Positions 31,841 to 41,719 of a DNA stretch of 64,000 nt are shown piece by piece. Where the stretch lies: the NCBI GenBank assembly GCA_947564305.1, contig CANOBT010000009.1, positions 5,057 through 69,056 of the forward strand. The letters are read 5' to 3'. The position numbers were made by a program, and so were the translations under genes. Under the pieces are notes generated by a model, which saw nothing but the letters and a program-made list of their open reading frames with translations, was not told the DNA's origin and did no database searches. The first letter of the stretch is position 1. Each line of letters starts with the position of its first letter. This DNA is from an uncultured Lachnospiraceae bacterium (GTDB lineage: Bacteria; Bacillota_A; Clostridia; Lachnospirales; Lachnospiraceae).

Positions 31841-31872
31841 GGAAAAAACAATCATTTTCCTCAATTTTCTGA

Positions 31873-31901
31873 AAAGGAAATCAAAAACTTTTGTCGAATA
31901 T
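31873..31901 (+). promoter_or_regulatory. Candidate sigma-H promoter of dnaG-rpoD
   Basis: AAAGGAAAT (31873-31881), 11 bases, GTCGAATAT (31893-31901) matches the Bacillus sigma-H consensus RnAGGAwWW-N11/12-RnnGAATww at every fixed position. In B. subtilis the dnaG-sigA operon also has a sigma-H promoter. Confidence 0.6.
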
Positions 31902-31944
31902 ATAGTATATAGGGGATGTTAACGAACATTTTTTGGAGGCAGGG

Positions 31945-33720
31945 ATGTATTATTCGGAGGATTTAGTCGAAGAAGTAAGAATGAAAAATGACATCGTTGA
32001 TATGGTTTCCGGATATGTAAAGCTGAAGAAGCAGGGGAGTAATTACATGGGGCTTTGTCCGTTCCACAATGAGAAGTCTCCGTCATTTTCTGTGAGCAGG
32101 CAGAAGCAGATGTATTACTGTTTTGGCTGCGGTGTGGGAGGAAATGTATTCACCTTTGTTATGGAATATGAGAACCTTACATTTCCGGAGGCTGTAGAGT
32201 TTTTGGCAGAGCGGGCAGGGGTAGAGCTTCCTAAGATGGAATATTCAAAGGAAGCTAAGGAAAAAGCGAGTCTAAAATCCACTCTTTTGGAAATTAATAA
32301 GGAGGCAGCCCGTTATTTTTATGTACAGTTAAAAGCAGAACAGGGAAAAGTGGGGTATACATATCTCAGAGAGCGCAGGCTTTCTGATGAGACAATTCGG
32401 GCATTTGGGCTCGGATATTCCAACAAATATAGTGATGACTTATATAAATATCTCAAGACAAAAGGATATAGTGAGGACTTGATTCGTCAGGCGGGACTCA
32501 TTAACACGGATGAAAAGCATGGTATCTATGATAAGTTCTGGAACAGAGTCATGTTCCCGATTATGGATGTGAACAGCCGGGTGATCGGATTCGGCGGCCG
32601 GGTGATGGGGGATGGAAAGCCGAAATATCTGAATTCACCGGAAACCTTGATTTTTGATAAGAGTCGGAACCTGTATGGGTTGAATCGTGCAAGGTCTACA
32701 CGGAAATCCTATTTTCTGCTGTGTGAGGGATATATGGATGTGATTTCTCTGCATCAGGCAGGATTTACAAATGCCGTGGCGTCTCTGGGAACTGCACTGA
32801 CATCAGGACATGCTTCTTTGATCAAGCGCTACGTGAAAGAAGTGTACCTGACCTATGACAGTGATGAAGCCGGGACGAAGGCAGCACTTCGGGCTGTTCC
32901 TATCTTAAAGAACGCAGGGATTTCTGCAAAGGTGATTCGGATGGAGCCATACAAGGACCCGGACGAATTTATTAAGAATTTAGGGGCGGACGAATTTGAA
33001 CGGCGCATTGCAGAGGCAAAGAATGGATTTATGTTCAGTCTGGAGATTTTGGAGCGGGATTACCATATGGATTCTCCGGAAGAGAAAACTGCGTTTTTCC
33101 AAGAGGCTGCCAGGAGGCTCACAGAATTTGAAGATGAACTGGAGCGGGATAATTATATAGAAGCAGTGGCGAAAGTATACCATATAAAAGAAGACAGTCT
33201 CAGGAAGCTGGTGACAAAGGCTGCTGTGTATGCGGGCATGGCAAAGCCGGTGGAACGCCCGAAAACAGCGTCAGGGAAACCTTTGAAGAAAGAGGATGGC
33301 AATCTCACGGCTCAGAAGGCGCTTTTGACGTGGATGATTGACGACCAGAGCTTGTTTGGCACAATTAGTCGCCATATTAAGCCGGAGGATTTCACACAGC
33401 CACAGTACCGCACAGTGGCAGAGCTCCTTTATGCGCAGTATGAGACTGGAGAATTGAATCCGGCAAAGATTATGAGTCATTTTACAGAAGAAGAGGAGCA
33501 TAGAGAGGCGGCAGCACTGTTTAACACTAGAATCCAGAAGCTTACAACGCCCAGTGAAAAAGCGCAGGCAATCAAAGATTTGCTCTTTCGAGTGAAGTCC
33601 AACAGTATTGATGTGCGGATGAAAAATCTGGATTTAGCAGATATGGCAGGCCTGCAGCGTCTTATGGAAGAAAAAAGGCACCTTGGGGAATTGGAGAAAC
33701 TGCATATTTCTTTAGAATAA
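31945..33720 (+). CDS. dnaG: DNA primase
   Basis: This 591-residue primase makes RNA primers for replication. The N-terminal CHC2 zinc finger is seen as LCPFHNEKSPSFSV and YYCFGCGVGG (residues of about 36-64). The TOPRIM core follows, with VLCEGYMDV-like LLCEGYMDVI and YLTYDSDEAGTKAALRA, and the C-terminal part binds helicase. The ATG at 31945 follows GGAGGCAGGG; an in-frame TTG at 31933 is rejected. It is the first gene after the sigma-H-type promoter and precedes rpoD by 55 bases. Confidence 0.97.
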   Translation: MYYSEDLVEEVRMKNDIVDMVSGYVKLKKQGSNYMGLCPFHNEKSPSFSVSRQKQMYYCFGCGVGGNVFTFVMEYENLTFPEAVEFLAERAGVELPKMEYSKEAKEKASLKSTLLEINKEAARYFYVQLKAEQGKVGYTYLRERRLSDETIRAFGLGYSNKYSDDLYKYLKTKGYSEDLIRQAGLINTDEKHGIYDKFWNRVMFPIMDVNSRVIGFGGRVMGDGKPKYLNSPETLIFDKSRNLYGLNRARSTRKSYFLLCEGYMDVISLHQAGFTNAVASLGTALTSGHASLIKRYVKEVYLTYDSDEAGTKAALRAVPILKNAGISAKVIRMEPYKDPDEFIKNLGADEFERRIAEAKNGFMFSLEILERDYHMDSPEEKTAFFQEAARRLTEFEDELERDNYIEAVAKVYHIKEDSLRKLVTKAAVYAGMAKPVERPKTASGKPLKKEDGNLTAQKALLTWMIDDQSLFGTISRHIKPEDFTQPQYRTVAELLYAQYETGELNPAKIMSHFTEEEEHREAAALFNTRIQKLTTPSEKAQAIKDLLFRVKSNSIDVRMKNLDLADMAGLQRLMEEKRHLGELEKLHISLE

Positions 33721-33775
33721 GGATAAAATATAACAAGATAGCCTGGCGCTGTGCAGGCAGAGGAAGGAAGGACAC

Positions 33776-34891
33776 ATGGAAGAGAACACACAGAAATTTT
33801 TGGAGCGTTTAAAAGACCTGGTTGCTCTCGGCAAGAAAAAGAAAAGCATTCTGGAAATCCAGGAGATTAACGACTTTTTCCATGACATGGAGCTGAATGC
33901 GGAACAGATGGAGAGGGTATTTGAGTATCTGGAATCCAATAATATTGATGTGCTTAGAATCAGCGGCAGCGATGATGATGTGGACATTGATATGGATGTG
34001 CTTTTGTCGGAGGAAGAGGATGTCGATGTGGAGAACATCGATCTGTCAGTTCCGGATGGCGTGAGCATTGAGGACCCTGTGCGTATGTATTTAAAGGAAA
34101 TAGGTAAGGTTCCCCTCTTAAGTGCCGAGCGTGAGATTGAGCTTGCCCAGCGTATGGAAGACGGAGACGAGGATGCAAAAAAAGAGCTGGCAGAGGCAAA
34201 CTTACGTCTGGTAGTCAGCATTGCCAAGAGATATGTGGGCCGTGGGATGCTGTTCCTGGATTTGATTCAGGAGGGAAACCTGGGTCTTATCAAAGCTGTG
34301 GAAAAATTCGACTATCACAAGGGGTATAAATTCAGTACCTATGCCACTTGGTGGATACGACAGGCCATTACAAGAGCGATTGCCGATCAGGCAAGGACGA
34401 TTCGAATTCCGGTCCATATGGTGGAGACGATTAATAAACTGATCCGTGTGTCGAGACAGCTCCTTCAAGAATTGGGACGTGAACCCACCCCGGAAGAGAT
34501 TGCAAAAGAATTGGACATGCCTGTGGAACGTGTTAGAGAGATTTTAAAAATTTCTCAGGAGCCGGTTTCCCTGGAGACTCCGATTGGTGAGGAAGAGGAC
34601 AGCCACCTTGGAGATTTCATCCAGGATGACAATGTGCCGATTCCGGCGGAAGCAGCAGCGCAGACTTTGTTGAAGGAGCAGCTCAATGAGGTGTTGGATA
34701 CTTTGACGGATAGGGAGCAAAAGGTGCTTAGGCTGCGCTTTGGCATGAATGATGGAAGGGCCAGGACATTGGAAGAGGTAGGCAAAGAATTTGATGTTAC
34801 GAGAGAGCGTATCCGTCAGATTGAGGCAAAGGCACTCCGAAAACTCCGGCATCCGAGCAGAAGCAGAAAGCTTAGGGATTATCTGGATTAA
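33776..34891 (+). CDS. rpoD: RNA polymerase primary sigma factor
   Basis: This 371-residue sigma-A has an N-terminal region 1.1 (acidic, residues 1-85), region 1.2 ([20 protein letters not shown]), region 2 with [20 protein letters not shown] and [10 protein letters not shown] for -10 recognition, region 3, and region 4 with [20 protein letters not shown] for -35 recognition. AAGGAAGGA precedes the ATG. The length and motifs are complete. Confidence 0.98.
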   Translation: MEENTQKFLERLKDLVALGKKKKSILEIQEINDFFHDMELNAEQMERVFEYLESNNIDVLRISGSDDDVDIDMDVLLSEEEDVDVENIDLSVPDGVSIEDPVRMYLKEIGKVPLLSAEREIELAQRMEDGDEDAKKELAEANLRLVVSIAKRYVGRGMLFLDLIQEGNLGLIKAVEKFDYHKGYKFSTYATWWIRQAITRAIADQARTIRIPVHMVETINKLIRVSRQLLQELGREPTPEEIAKELDMPVERVREILKISQEPVSLETPIGEEEDSHLGDFIQDDNVPIPAEAAAQTLLKEQLNEVLDTLTDREQKVLRLRFGMNDGRARTLEEVGKEFDVTRERIRQIEAKALRKLRHPSRSRKLRDYLD

Positions 34892-34921
34892 TAGATTGAA
34901 TAGACGTTAGAGGATGAATGG

Positions 34922-35656
34922 ATGGAATTATCGCGGAGATTACATGCAGTCGCTTCCCTTGTGACTGTGGGACATCGAGTAGTGGATATAGGTACAGACC
35001 ATGCCTATATCCCCATTTATCTTATGCAGGAGGGACGGGCAGCTTCGGCGATTGCCATGGATGTCAATGAAGGACCGCTGCAAAAAGCGGGGGAGCATGT
35101 GCATGACAGGGGCCTCGAAGATAGAATTGAGTTGAGGTTATCAGACGGTCTTGAGAAATTAAATCCTTTTGAAGCAGATACCGCAGTGCTTGCAGGGATG
35201 GGCGGGCCGCTGATGATTCGTATTTTGAGGGAATATCGGGAAACGACTTTCAGCCTAAAAGAATGTATCCTACAGCCTCAGTCTGAGATTGCAAAGGTCA
35301 GAGCCTTTCTTTTAGAGGAAGGCTTTTGGTTTATCAGAGAAGATATGGTTAAGGACGATGGAAAATACTATTCGATGATGAAGGTGGCGGTTCCATATGG
35401 AAGCAGGGATCAGCTTGAGTCCCAAAATAAAAAGGAAGGTGTCATTTGGGACGAGACGGAACTGCGATATGGGAAACTACTGCTGGAAATGAGACATCCA
35501 ATTCTGAAGGAATATTTAGATAGAGAATCTGTCATTCGTCAGCAAATCTTAAAGGGATTGGAAGGAAAAACAGGGGTGCAGCTTTCAAAACGCAGGGAAG
35601 AACTGAGAGAAGAACTTCAGTGTATCAGGAAAGGGCTGAATTATTATGCAGTGTAG
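34922..35656 (+). CDS. trmK: tRNA (adenine-N1)-methyltransferase, m1A22
   Basis: This 244-residue SAM enzyme has the N-terminal family signature LSRRLHAVASLV, a Rossmann motif VVDIGTDHAYIPIYL, AMDVNEGPLQKA and AGMGGPLMIRIL. TrmK methylates A22 of tRNA. It lies 30 bases after rpoD and overlaps the next gene by 11 bases, the conserved Firmicutes gene order rpoD-trmK-nif3. Confidence 0.93.
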   Translation: MELSRRLHAVASLVTVGHRVVDIGTDHAYIPIYLMQEGRAASAIAMDVNEGPLQKAGEHVHDRGLEDRIELRLSDGLEKLNPFEADTAVLAGMGGPLMIRILREYRETTFSLKECILQPQSEIAKVRAFLLEEGFWFIREDMVKDDGKYYSMMKVAVPYGSRDQLESQNKKEGVIWDETELRYGKLLLEMRHPILKEYLDRESVIRQQILKGLEGKTGVQLSKRREELREELQCIRKGLNYYAV

Positions 35657-36428
35657 GGAGATTATAAAAATCATAGAACAGACATACCCAAAGGAGGCAG
35701 CACTGGATTTTGATAATGTAGGGCTGCAGGCCGGAAGGAGTACAAAGGAAGTAAGAAGAATCTATCTGGCATTGGATGCTACAAATGAGGTTATAAAGGC
35801 AGCCTGTGCTTTTCATGCCGATATGTTGATTACACATCATCCTCTGATTTTTAGCCCTTTGAAGGCGGTTACAGACGAGAATTTTGTGAGTCGTAGGATT
35901 CTGGAATTAATTCAGAGTGATATTTCTTATTATGCTATGCATACCAATTATGATGTGTTGGGAATGGCAAAGTTGGCTGAGATAAAATTAGGGATTCAGG
36001 ATGCGAAAGTTTTGGATGTGACAGCAGAGTTCCACGGAAAAGAAGAGGGCATTGGACGTATTGGCAATCTGGATAAAAGTATGACGCTGAAAGAGTGCTG
36101 TGCGTATGTGCGCCAGTGTCTGAATTTAAGCTCCGTGAAGGTGTTTGGTAATCTGGAAAAAGAAGTGCAGCGGCTGGCCGTCTCGCCAGGGTCAGGGAAG
36201 AGTGCTATAGTTCCGGCGATAATAAAAGGCGCAGACGTGCTCGTAACAGGAGACATCGGACATCATGATGGGCTGGATGCATGGGAGCAGGGTTTGGCAG
36301 TGATCGATGCAGGGCATTATGGGACGGAATATATTTTTGTAGAAGATATGAAAGAATTTTTAGAAAAGCGTCTGGATGGGGTCCAGGTTATGGCAGCCCC
36401 GGCAGCGCATCCATTTTGTAACATATAG
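35646..36428 (+). CDS. Nif3-like dinuclear metal-binding protein
   Basis: This 260-residue NIF3-family protein begins QCREIIKIIEQTYPKEAALD, has the metal-binding MLITHHPLIFSPLK and TGDIGHHDGLDA, and ends near DAGHYGTEYI. The family forms toroidal hexamers with two metals per subunit; the physiological reaction is not settled, although GTP cyclohydrolase activity is reported for some members. Overlap with trmK implies co-translation. Confidence 0.9.
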   Translation: MQCREIIKIIEQTYPKEAALDFDNVGLQAGRSTKEVRRIYLALDATNEVIKAACAFHADMLITHHPLIFSPLKAVTDENFVSRRILELIQSDISYYAMHTNYDVLGMAKLAEIKLGIQDAKVLDVTAEFHGKEEGIGRIGNLDKSMTLKECCAYVRQCLNLSSVKVFGNLEKEVQRLAVSPGSGKSAIVPAIIKGADVLVTGDIGHHDGLDAWEQGLAVIDAGHYGTEYIFVEDMKEFLEKRLDGVQVMAAPAAHPFCNI

Positions 36429-36482
36429 GCATGGGCGTATCCGGAACGATTCCGGAATCATGATGAGAGGTTGGTACAGATT

Positions 36483-38153
36483 ATGGATAAAAAGATGTGT
36501 GTAGTAAAAATAGGGGAAGAGAGCAGATGTTATGAAGAAGGCACAACGTACCGGGAAATCGCAGAAGAATTTCAGCACTTATATGCACACCCGATTGTCC
36601 TGGTATATCTCAACCGCAACCGGCTTCAGGAATTGAATAAAGAGTTAAAAAAAGACTGCGAGCTGGGATTTCTTACAACAGCAGATTACATAGGGAATCA
36701 GACTTATAGAAGAAGTATGTGTCTACTGTTGGTCAAGGCGGTCCATGATGTGGGAGGACACGATAAAGTAGAGCGAGTGAGGATTCATTTCTCGGTGAGT
36801 AAGGGATACTACTGTACAATCGAAGGAGAGGTTGCGTTGGATGAAGCGTTTCTAAAGAAAGTAGAAGAACGGATGCGTGAATTATCTGACCAGCAGATTC
36901 CGATTGAGAAGCGCTCTGTCCACACGAATGAGGCTATTGAGCTCTTCCGCAGGCATAAGATGTACGATAAAGAGCATTTGTTTGAATACCGCAGGGTGTC
37001 CAAAGTCAATATTTACAGTATCAATGGATTCGAGGATTACTATTATGGATATATGGTTCCGGATACAGGGTATTTGAAATATTTTTCACTTCACCTCTAT
37101 GAAGATGGTTTTGTGATTCAGATGCCAACAACAGGGCATCCGGACGTGGTTCCACCCTTTGAGCCATATCAAAAGCTGTTCCATGTATTGCGAGAATCGG
37201 TTGCATGGGGAGATATGCAGGGGATTGATACGGTAGGTGCGCTCAATGATGTGGTGACAAAAGACAATATGCAGGAGGTTGTTTTAGTACAGGAGGCTCA
37301 TCAGGAGCGCAGGATTGGGGAGATTGCCAAGACAATTGCGGACAGGCCGGATTTAAAATTTATTTTAATAGCAGGTCCGTCTTCATCGGGAAAAACAACA
37401 TTTTCTCACAGGCTGTCCATTCAGCTCAGAGCAAATGGGATGATTCCACATCCGATTGCAGTGGATAACTTTTTTGTGGATCGAGAGAGAACGCCGAAAG
37501 ATGCTGATGGAAACTATGATTTTGAATGTCTGGAAGCTATTGATGTGGATTTGTTTAATCAGGATATGCAGGCGCTTTTAAATGGTGAGGAAGTGTACCT
37601 TCCGGTCTTTGACTTTAAGGCCGGCAAGCAGAATCGCTCTGCCAAGCCTAAGAAGCTTGGAAAACAGGACATTTTGGTTATTGAAGGAATCCACTGTCTG
37701 AATCCAAAGCTGACGGAAATGCTGGATGATGCTAATAAATTTAAGATTTATATCAGTGCATTGACGCAGCTCAATGTGGATGAGCACAATCGGATTCCAT
37801 CGACGGATGGCAGGCTTATCCGCCGTATTGTGCGGGATGCAAGAACCCGTGGAAACTCTGCTCAGAGAACGATTTCTATGTGGGAGTCTGTGCGCAGAGG
37901 CGAGGAGGCGAATATCTTCCCATATCAGGAGGAAGCAGATGTGATGTTTAATTCTTCGCTGCTGTATGAATTAGCTGTTTTGAAGCAGTATGTAGAACCA
38001 CAGTTGTTTGGTGTAGAAAAAGACAGTGCGGAGTATGTAGAGGCCAAGAGGCTTTTGAAGTTCTTTGATTATTTTGTGGGAATCGGGAGCGATTGTGTTC
38101 CGCCCAATTCTTTGCTGAGAGAGTTTATAGGCGGCGGATGTTTTCAGGTATAA
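36483..38153 (+). CDS. TGS/SAD-domain uridine kinase-like protein
   Basis: This 556-residue fusion has an N-terminal TGS-like domain (about 1-65), a region like the second additional domain of threonyl-tRNA synthetase (about 70-250), and a P-loop kinase domain with FILIAGPSSSGKTTFSHRLS near residue 297, DNFFVDRERTPKDADGNYDF and ILVIEGIHCLNPKLTEML. This architecture is widespread in Clostridia and annotated as nucleoside or uridine kinase; the substrate is not proven. The ATG at 36483 has GAGAGG at 12 bases, rather distant. Confidence 0.85.
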   Translation: MDKKMCVVKIGEESRCYEEGTTYREIAEEFQHLYAHPIVLVYLNRNRLQELNKELKKDCELGFLTTADYIGNQTYRRSMCLLLVKAVHDVGGHDKVERVRIHFSVSKGYYCTIEGEVALDEAFLKKVEERMRELSDQQIPIEKRSVHTNEAIELFRRHKMYDKEHLFEYRRVSKVNIYSINGFEDYYYGYMVPDTGYLKYFSLHLYEDGFVIQMPTTGHPDVVPPFEPYQKLFHVLRESVAWGDMQGIDTVGALNDVVTKDNMQEVVLVQEAHQERRIGEIAKTIADRPDLKFILIAGPSSSGKTTFSHRLSIQLRANGMIPHPIAVDNFFVDRERTPKDADGNYDFECLEAIDVDLFNQDMQALLNGEEVYLPVFDFKAGKQNRSAKPKKLGKQDILVIEGIHCLNPKLTEMLDDANKFKIYISALTQLNVDEHNRIPSTDGRLIRRIVRDARTRGNSAQRTISMWESVRRGEEANIFPYQEEADVMFNSSLLYELAVLKQYVEPQLFGVEKDSAEYVEAKRLLKFFDYFVGIGSDCVPPNSLLREFIGGGCFQV

Positions 38154-38159
38154 AAAATG

Positions 38160-38207
38160 AAAAATCAGGGTCAAAAAGGATAAACCACCTTTTTGGCCCT
38201 GATTTTT
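38160..38207 (+). terminator. Terminator after the uridine kinase-like gene
   Basis: A 20-bp stem (AAAAATCAGGG-T-CAAAAAGG with its complement, one G-T pair) ends in a run of five T. It separates the macromolecular-synthesis operon from the pot operon. Confidence 0.92.
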
Positions 38208-38229
38208 GCTATAATAATAAAAATAATAG

Positions 38230-38257
38230 TTGACTTTTGACTTAGTATATGTATAAT
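38230..38257 (+). promoter_or_regulatory. Promoter and possible operator of the pot operon
   Basis: TTGACT (38230-38235), 16 bases, TATAAT (38252-38257). Downstream at about 38280-38322 the leader contains AACTCTA and two TATAGAG words in inverted order, a candidate binding site for the XRE-cupin regulator. Confidence 0.6.
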
Positions 38258-38348
38258 TGATTGTGGTAAATAAAAAGTTTAGTAACTCTAAGCGGAAATA
38301 TAGAGATTCTATAGAGTTTCTAAATACAAAAAGAGGAAGTCAGAGAAT

Positions 38349-38897
38349 ATGAGTATTGAAGAACAGATTGGGATGAAGATTCGCAACCTTCGTAATCAGA
38401 ATGGGCTGACCCAGGAAGAGCTTGCAGACCGCACAGAACTGACAAAAGGATTTATCTCTCAGCTTGAAAGAGGGCTGACCGCACCGTCGGTGTCTACGCT
38501 TTTGGATATCGTGGAATGTCTGGGGACGAATCTTTCCGAGTTTTTTCATGAGGAGGACGATCTGCAGGTTGTTTTTCCGAAGGAAGATTATTTTGAAAAG
38601 GAAGATGAGGACGGCAATAGTATTACATGGTTGATTGCGACGGCACAGAGCAGGAGTCTGGAACCCATTCTTGTGCGTCTCCAGCCTGGGCAGTCCATGC
38701 CTGAGGATAAGCCACACGAGGGAGAGGAATTTGGTTATGTACTGGATGGTAAGATTCAGGTGCATTATGGTGATGTGACATATACGGTACGCAAAGGAGA
38801 TTCATTTATCTTTCCGGCGAATCGAAAACATAGGATAAGCTCAGCTTGTAAAAAGGTTTCGTCCATTCTATGGATCAGCAGCCCCCCAAGCTTTTAA
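38349..38897 (+). CDS. XRE-cupin transcriptional regulator
   Basis: This 182-residue regulator has an N-terminal helix-turn-helix (residues 10-65: RNLRNQNGLTQEELADRTEL, then TKGFISQLERG) and a C-terminal cupin (residues 105-180) with PHEGEEFGYVLDGKIQVHYG. Such proteins commonly regulate polyamine or amino-acid transport and sense a small ligand in the cupin. It is the first gene of the potABCD operon, 10 bases before potA, so polyamine-responsive control is likely. Confidence 0.88.
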   Translation: MSIEEQIGMKIRNLRNQNGLTQEELADRTELTKGFISQLERGLTAPSVSTLLDIVECLGTNLSEFFHEEDDLQVVFPKEDYFEKEDEDGNSITWLIATAQSRSLEPILVRLQPGQSMPEDKPHEGEEFGYVLDGKIQVHYGDVTYTVRKGDSFIFPANRKHRISSACKKVSSILWISSPPSF

Positions 38898-38907
38898 GGA
38901 GGACGTT

Positions 38908-39981
38908 ATGAAGGATGTGATATTAGAGCTGGATTCTGTCAGCAAATCATTTGATGGCAAACAAGTGTTAAACCAGTTGAATCTGGAAATCGGACGGAAT
39001 GAATTTATTACCCTTCTCGGCCCGTCCGGATGTGGAAAATCTACGACACTGCGTATTATAGGCGGATTTGAAAAGCCGGATGAAGGACGCGTTTTATTTG
39101 AAGGGAAAGACATTACCGGACTTTCTCCGGACAAGAGGAATGTGAATACGGTTTTTCAGAAATATTCTTTGTTTCCTCATATGAATGTGGCGGAGAATAT
39201 CGCATTTGGCTTGAAACTAAAAAAGAAAAGCAGTCAGTATATAAAAGATAAGATTCGTTATGCGCTGCAGTTGGTCAATATGGATGGATACGAGACACGC
39301 AAGCCGGATTCTTTGAGTGGCGGTCAACAGCAGAGAGTAGCTATTGCCAGGGCTATCGTGAATGAACCTGAGATTTTGCTCTTGGATGAACCACTGGGAG
39401 CACTGGATTTAAAGCTTCGTCATGGGATGCAAAGAGAGTTGATTAAGATTAAACAAGAGGTGGGAATTACCTTTGTCTATGTGACTCATGACCAGGAAGA
39501 GGCGCTTACGATGTCAGACCGTATTGTCGTCATGAATAAAGGGATTATCCAACAGATGGGGACATCGAAAAGTATTTATGATGAGCCGCAGAATGCATTT
39601 GTGGCGGATTTTATCGGGGATAGCAATATTATAGACGGGATTATGGAGGCAGACCGCCTTGTACGAATCCAAGGTGTACGAATTCCGTGTGTGGATACTG
39701 GTTTTGCAAAAAATGAACCGGTGGATGTGGTCATTCGGCCGGAGGATTTGGTAATCGTGAAGGAAGAAGAAGGTTATCTGAGCGGAATGGTAGTTTCTAT
39801 CATTTTTAAAGGGGCTGTCTATGAAATAAAAGTCCGCGTAGGAGACTATGAGTGGATTGTCCAGAGTGTGAATCCGGCTCAGGTGGGAACTACAGTCGGC
39901 ATGACGATTTTGCCGGATAACATCCAGATTATGCACAAACCTCATTCTGAGGATGCAGAGGTGGTGCGGGAGGACGAATGA
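38908..39981 (+). CDS. potA: Spermidine/putrescine ABC transporter ATPase
   Basis: A 357-residue ABC ATPase with Walker A LLGPSGCGKSTTLRIIGGFE, signature LSGGQQQRVAIARA, Walker B ILLLDEPLGALD and the switch histidine in YVTHDQEEAL. A C-terminal TOBE-like regulatory domain (residues 270-350) is present, normal for PotA. It energises polyamine import through PotB and PotC. AAGGAGGACG precedes the ATG. Confidence 0.95.
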   Translation: MKDVILELDSVSKSFDGKQVLNQLNLEIGRNEFITLLGPSGCGKSTTLRIIGGFEKPDEGRVLFEGKDITGLSPDKRNVNTVFQKYSLFPHMNVAENIAFGLKLKKKSSQYIKDKIRYALQLVNMDGYETRKPDSLSGGQQQRVAIARAIVNEPEILLLDEPLGALDLKLRHGMQRELIKIKQEVGITFVYVTHDQEEALTMSDRIVVMNKGIIQQMGTSKSIYDEPQNAFVADFIGDSNIIDGIMEADRLVRIQGVRIPCVDTGFAKNEPVDVVIRPEDLVIVKEEEGYLSGMVVSIIFKGAVYEIKVRVGDYEWIVQSVNPAQVGTTVGMTILPDNIQIMHKPHSEDAEVVREDE

Positions 39982-40880
39982 TGAAAAATACAACAATCCA
40001 TACCTTATCGGACGAAGTCCGTCCGTCCCGCAGGGGCGTGAATTGCGGAATGCCCTTTGGGTATAGCAGGCGGACCCTTCTGGCCTCCCCTTATATCATC
40101 TGGGTCATCGGCTTTACCGTCATTCCTCTGGGACTGATTTTTAAATATGCATTGACCAGCCGGGAAGGTGGATTTTCACTGGAAAATATCAGTGCTATTT
40201 TTGACCCGATTCATTTGAAAGCAATGATATTTTCACTGGAGATTGCCATTGGATGTACGTTGCTCTGTATTCTGCTTTCCTACCCGCTTGTGATGGCTTT
40301 AAGATATCTCAATATGGGGAAGCAGAGCTTTGTCATGTTTATCTGGATTCTTCCGATGTGGATGAATTTTATTCTGCGCATTTTGGCATGGCAGATGATT
40401 TTGTCCAATAATGGAATCCTGAATTTTCTGCTCACGAAATTGGGATTGGAGGCATTGCCATTAGCAAATTCGGGGGCGGCGGTCATGATTGGGGTGGTAT
40501 ATGATTATCTTCCCTATATGGTGCTTCCGATTTTTAATGCAGTGGCGGAGATTGATGAGGATATTATCGAAGCGGCCAAGGATTTGGGTGCGAATGGATT
40601 TACGGTCTTTCGCAGGATTATATTTCCGTTGTCGCTTCCAGGACTTTTGAGCGGCATTGTGATGGTGTTTGTTCCGTCTATGACTTCCTTTGTGATATCA
40701 GATATCTTAGGCGGAGGGAAACTGCAGTTGATAGGAAATGTGATTGAGCAGGAGTTTACCAAGAGCTCCAACTGGAATCTTGGGTCAGGTCTGTCCGTAT
40801 CCTTGATGATTTTTGTCCTGCTTAGTATGGCATTTACAATGAGAAATGATGTGGAAGGGAAAGGGTCTGCGATATGGTAG
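39978..40880 (+). CDS. potB: Polyamine ABC transporter permease
   Basis: This 300-residue inner-membrane permease has six predicted helices and the cytoplasmic EAA loop EAAKDLGANGFTVFRRIIFP that docks on PotA. ATG 39978 overlaps the potA stop by four bases (ATGA), with a second ATG at 39981. The N-terminal 35 residues are polar and may be partly upstream of the natural domain. Confidence 0.93.
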   Translation: MMKNTTIHTLSDEVRPSRRGVNCGMPFGYSRRTLLASPYIIWVIGFTVIPLGLIFKYALTSREGGFSLENISAIFDPIHLKAMIFSLEIAIGCTLLCILLSYPLVMALRYLNMGKQSFVMFIWILPMWMNFILRILAWQMILSNNGILNFLLTKLGLEALPLANSGAAVMIGVVYDYLPYMVLPIFNAVAEIDEDIIEAAKDLGANGFTVFRRIIFPLSLPGLLSGIVMVFVPSMTSFVISDILGGGKLQLIGNVIEQEFTKSSNWNLGSGLSVSLMIFVLLSMAFTMRNDVEGKGSAIW

Positions 40881-41677
40881 AAAAGTTGAAAAATATCCTG
40901 AGCAGGTTTTATATCGGAGTGATCATTTTATTCTTGTATGCTCCGATTCTGGTTCTGGTAATGCTGTCCTTTAATAATTCCAGATCCAGAGTGACCTGGG
41001 GTGGCTTTACTCTGGACTGGTATCGGAAGCTTTTTTCCAACGGGCAGATCATGGAGGCGCTTGTGACCACTCTGGTATTGGCATTTGCCTCCGCATTGTT
41101 TGCAACGATCATCGGTGTGCTGGGAGCTCTGGGAATTCATGCTATGAGACAGAAACATTATCAAATTATGATGATCTTCACGAATATTCCGCTTTTGAAT
41201 GCAGATATTGTGACTGGGATTGCGCTGATGCTCTGGTTTGTACATTTTATCCCATTAGGCTTTGGCAGCGTTTTGCTGGCGCATATGACCTTCAATGTTC
41301 CTTATGTGATTTTGAGTGTTATGCCTAAGATTCAGCAGATGAATCTCAGCCTCTATGAAGCGGCGCGGGATTTGGGGGCAAATGCTGTGTATGCTTTTTT
41401 TAAGGTTCTGCTGCCTCAGCTTGCCAGCGGAATCATGTCAGGTTTTTTTATGGCATTTACCATGTCCATGGATGATTTTGTGATTACGTATTTTACAAAA
41501 GGGGCAGGTGTCAATACCTTGTCCACTATGATTTATGGAGAGATACGAAAGGGAATTAAACCGGAGATGTATGCCCTGTCTACGATTATTTTTGTGGTCG
41601 CATTATTAATTTTGCTGATAGGTAATTACCGGCCTGGAAAAAGAAAGGAAAGCGGGCAGCAGGATATAGATTTTTAA
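40874..41677 (+). CDS. potC: Polyamine ABC transporter permease
   Basis: This 267-residue permease has six helices and the EAA motif YEAARDLGANAVYAFFKVLL. It overlaps potB by seven bases, so the two subunits are co-translated. It forms the second half of the membrane channel. Confidence 0.93.
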   Translation: MVEKLKNILSRFYIGVIILFLYAPILVLVMLSFNNSRSRVTWGGFTLDWYRKLFSNGQIMEALVTTLVLAFASALFATIIGVLGALGIHAMRQKHYQIMMIFTNIPLLNADIVTGIALMLWFVHFIPLGFGSVLLAHMTFNVPYVILSVMPKIQQMNLSLYEAARDLGANAVYAFFKVLLPQLASGIMSGFFMAFTMSMDDFVITYFTKGAGVNTLSTMIYGEIRKGIKPEMYALSTIIFVVALLILLIGNYRPGKRKESGQQDIDF

Positions 41678-41719
41678 GGAACTTTTTGGATGGTTCCTGA
41701 CAATAGGAGGATGTAGAGA

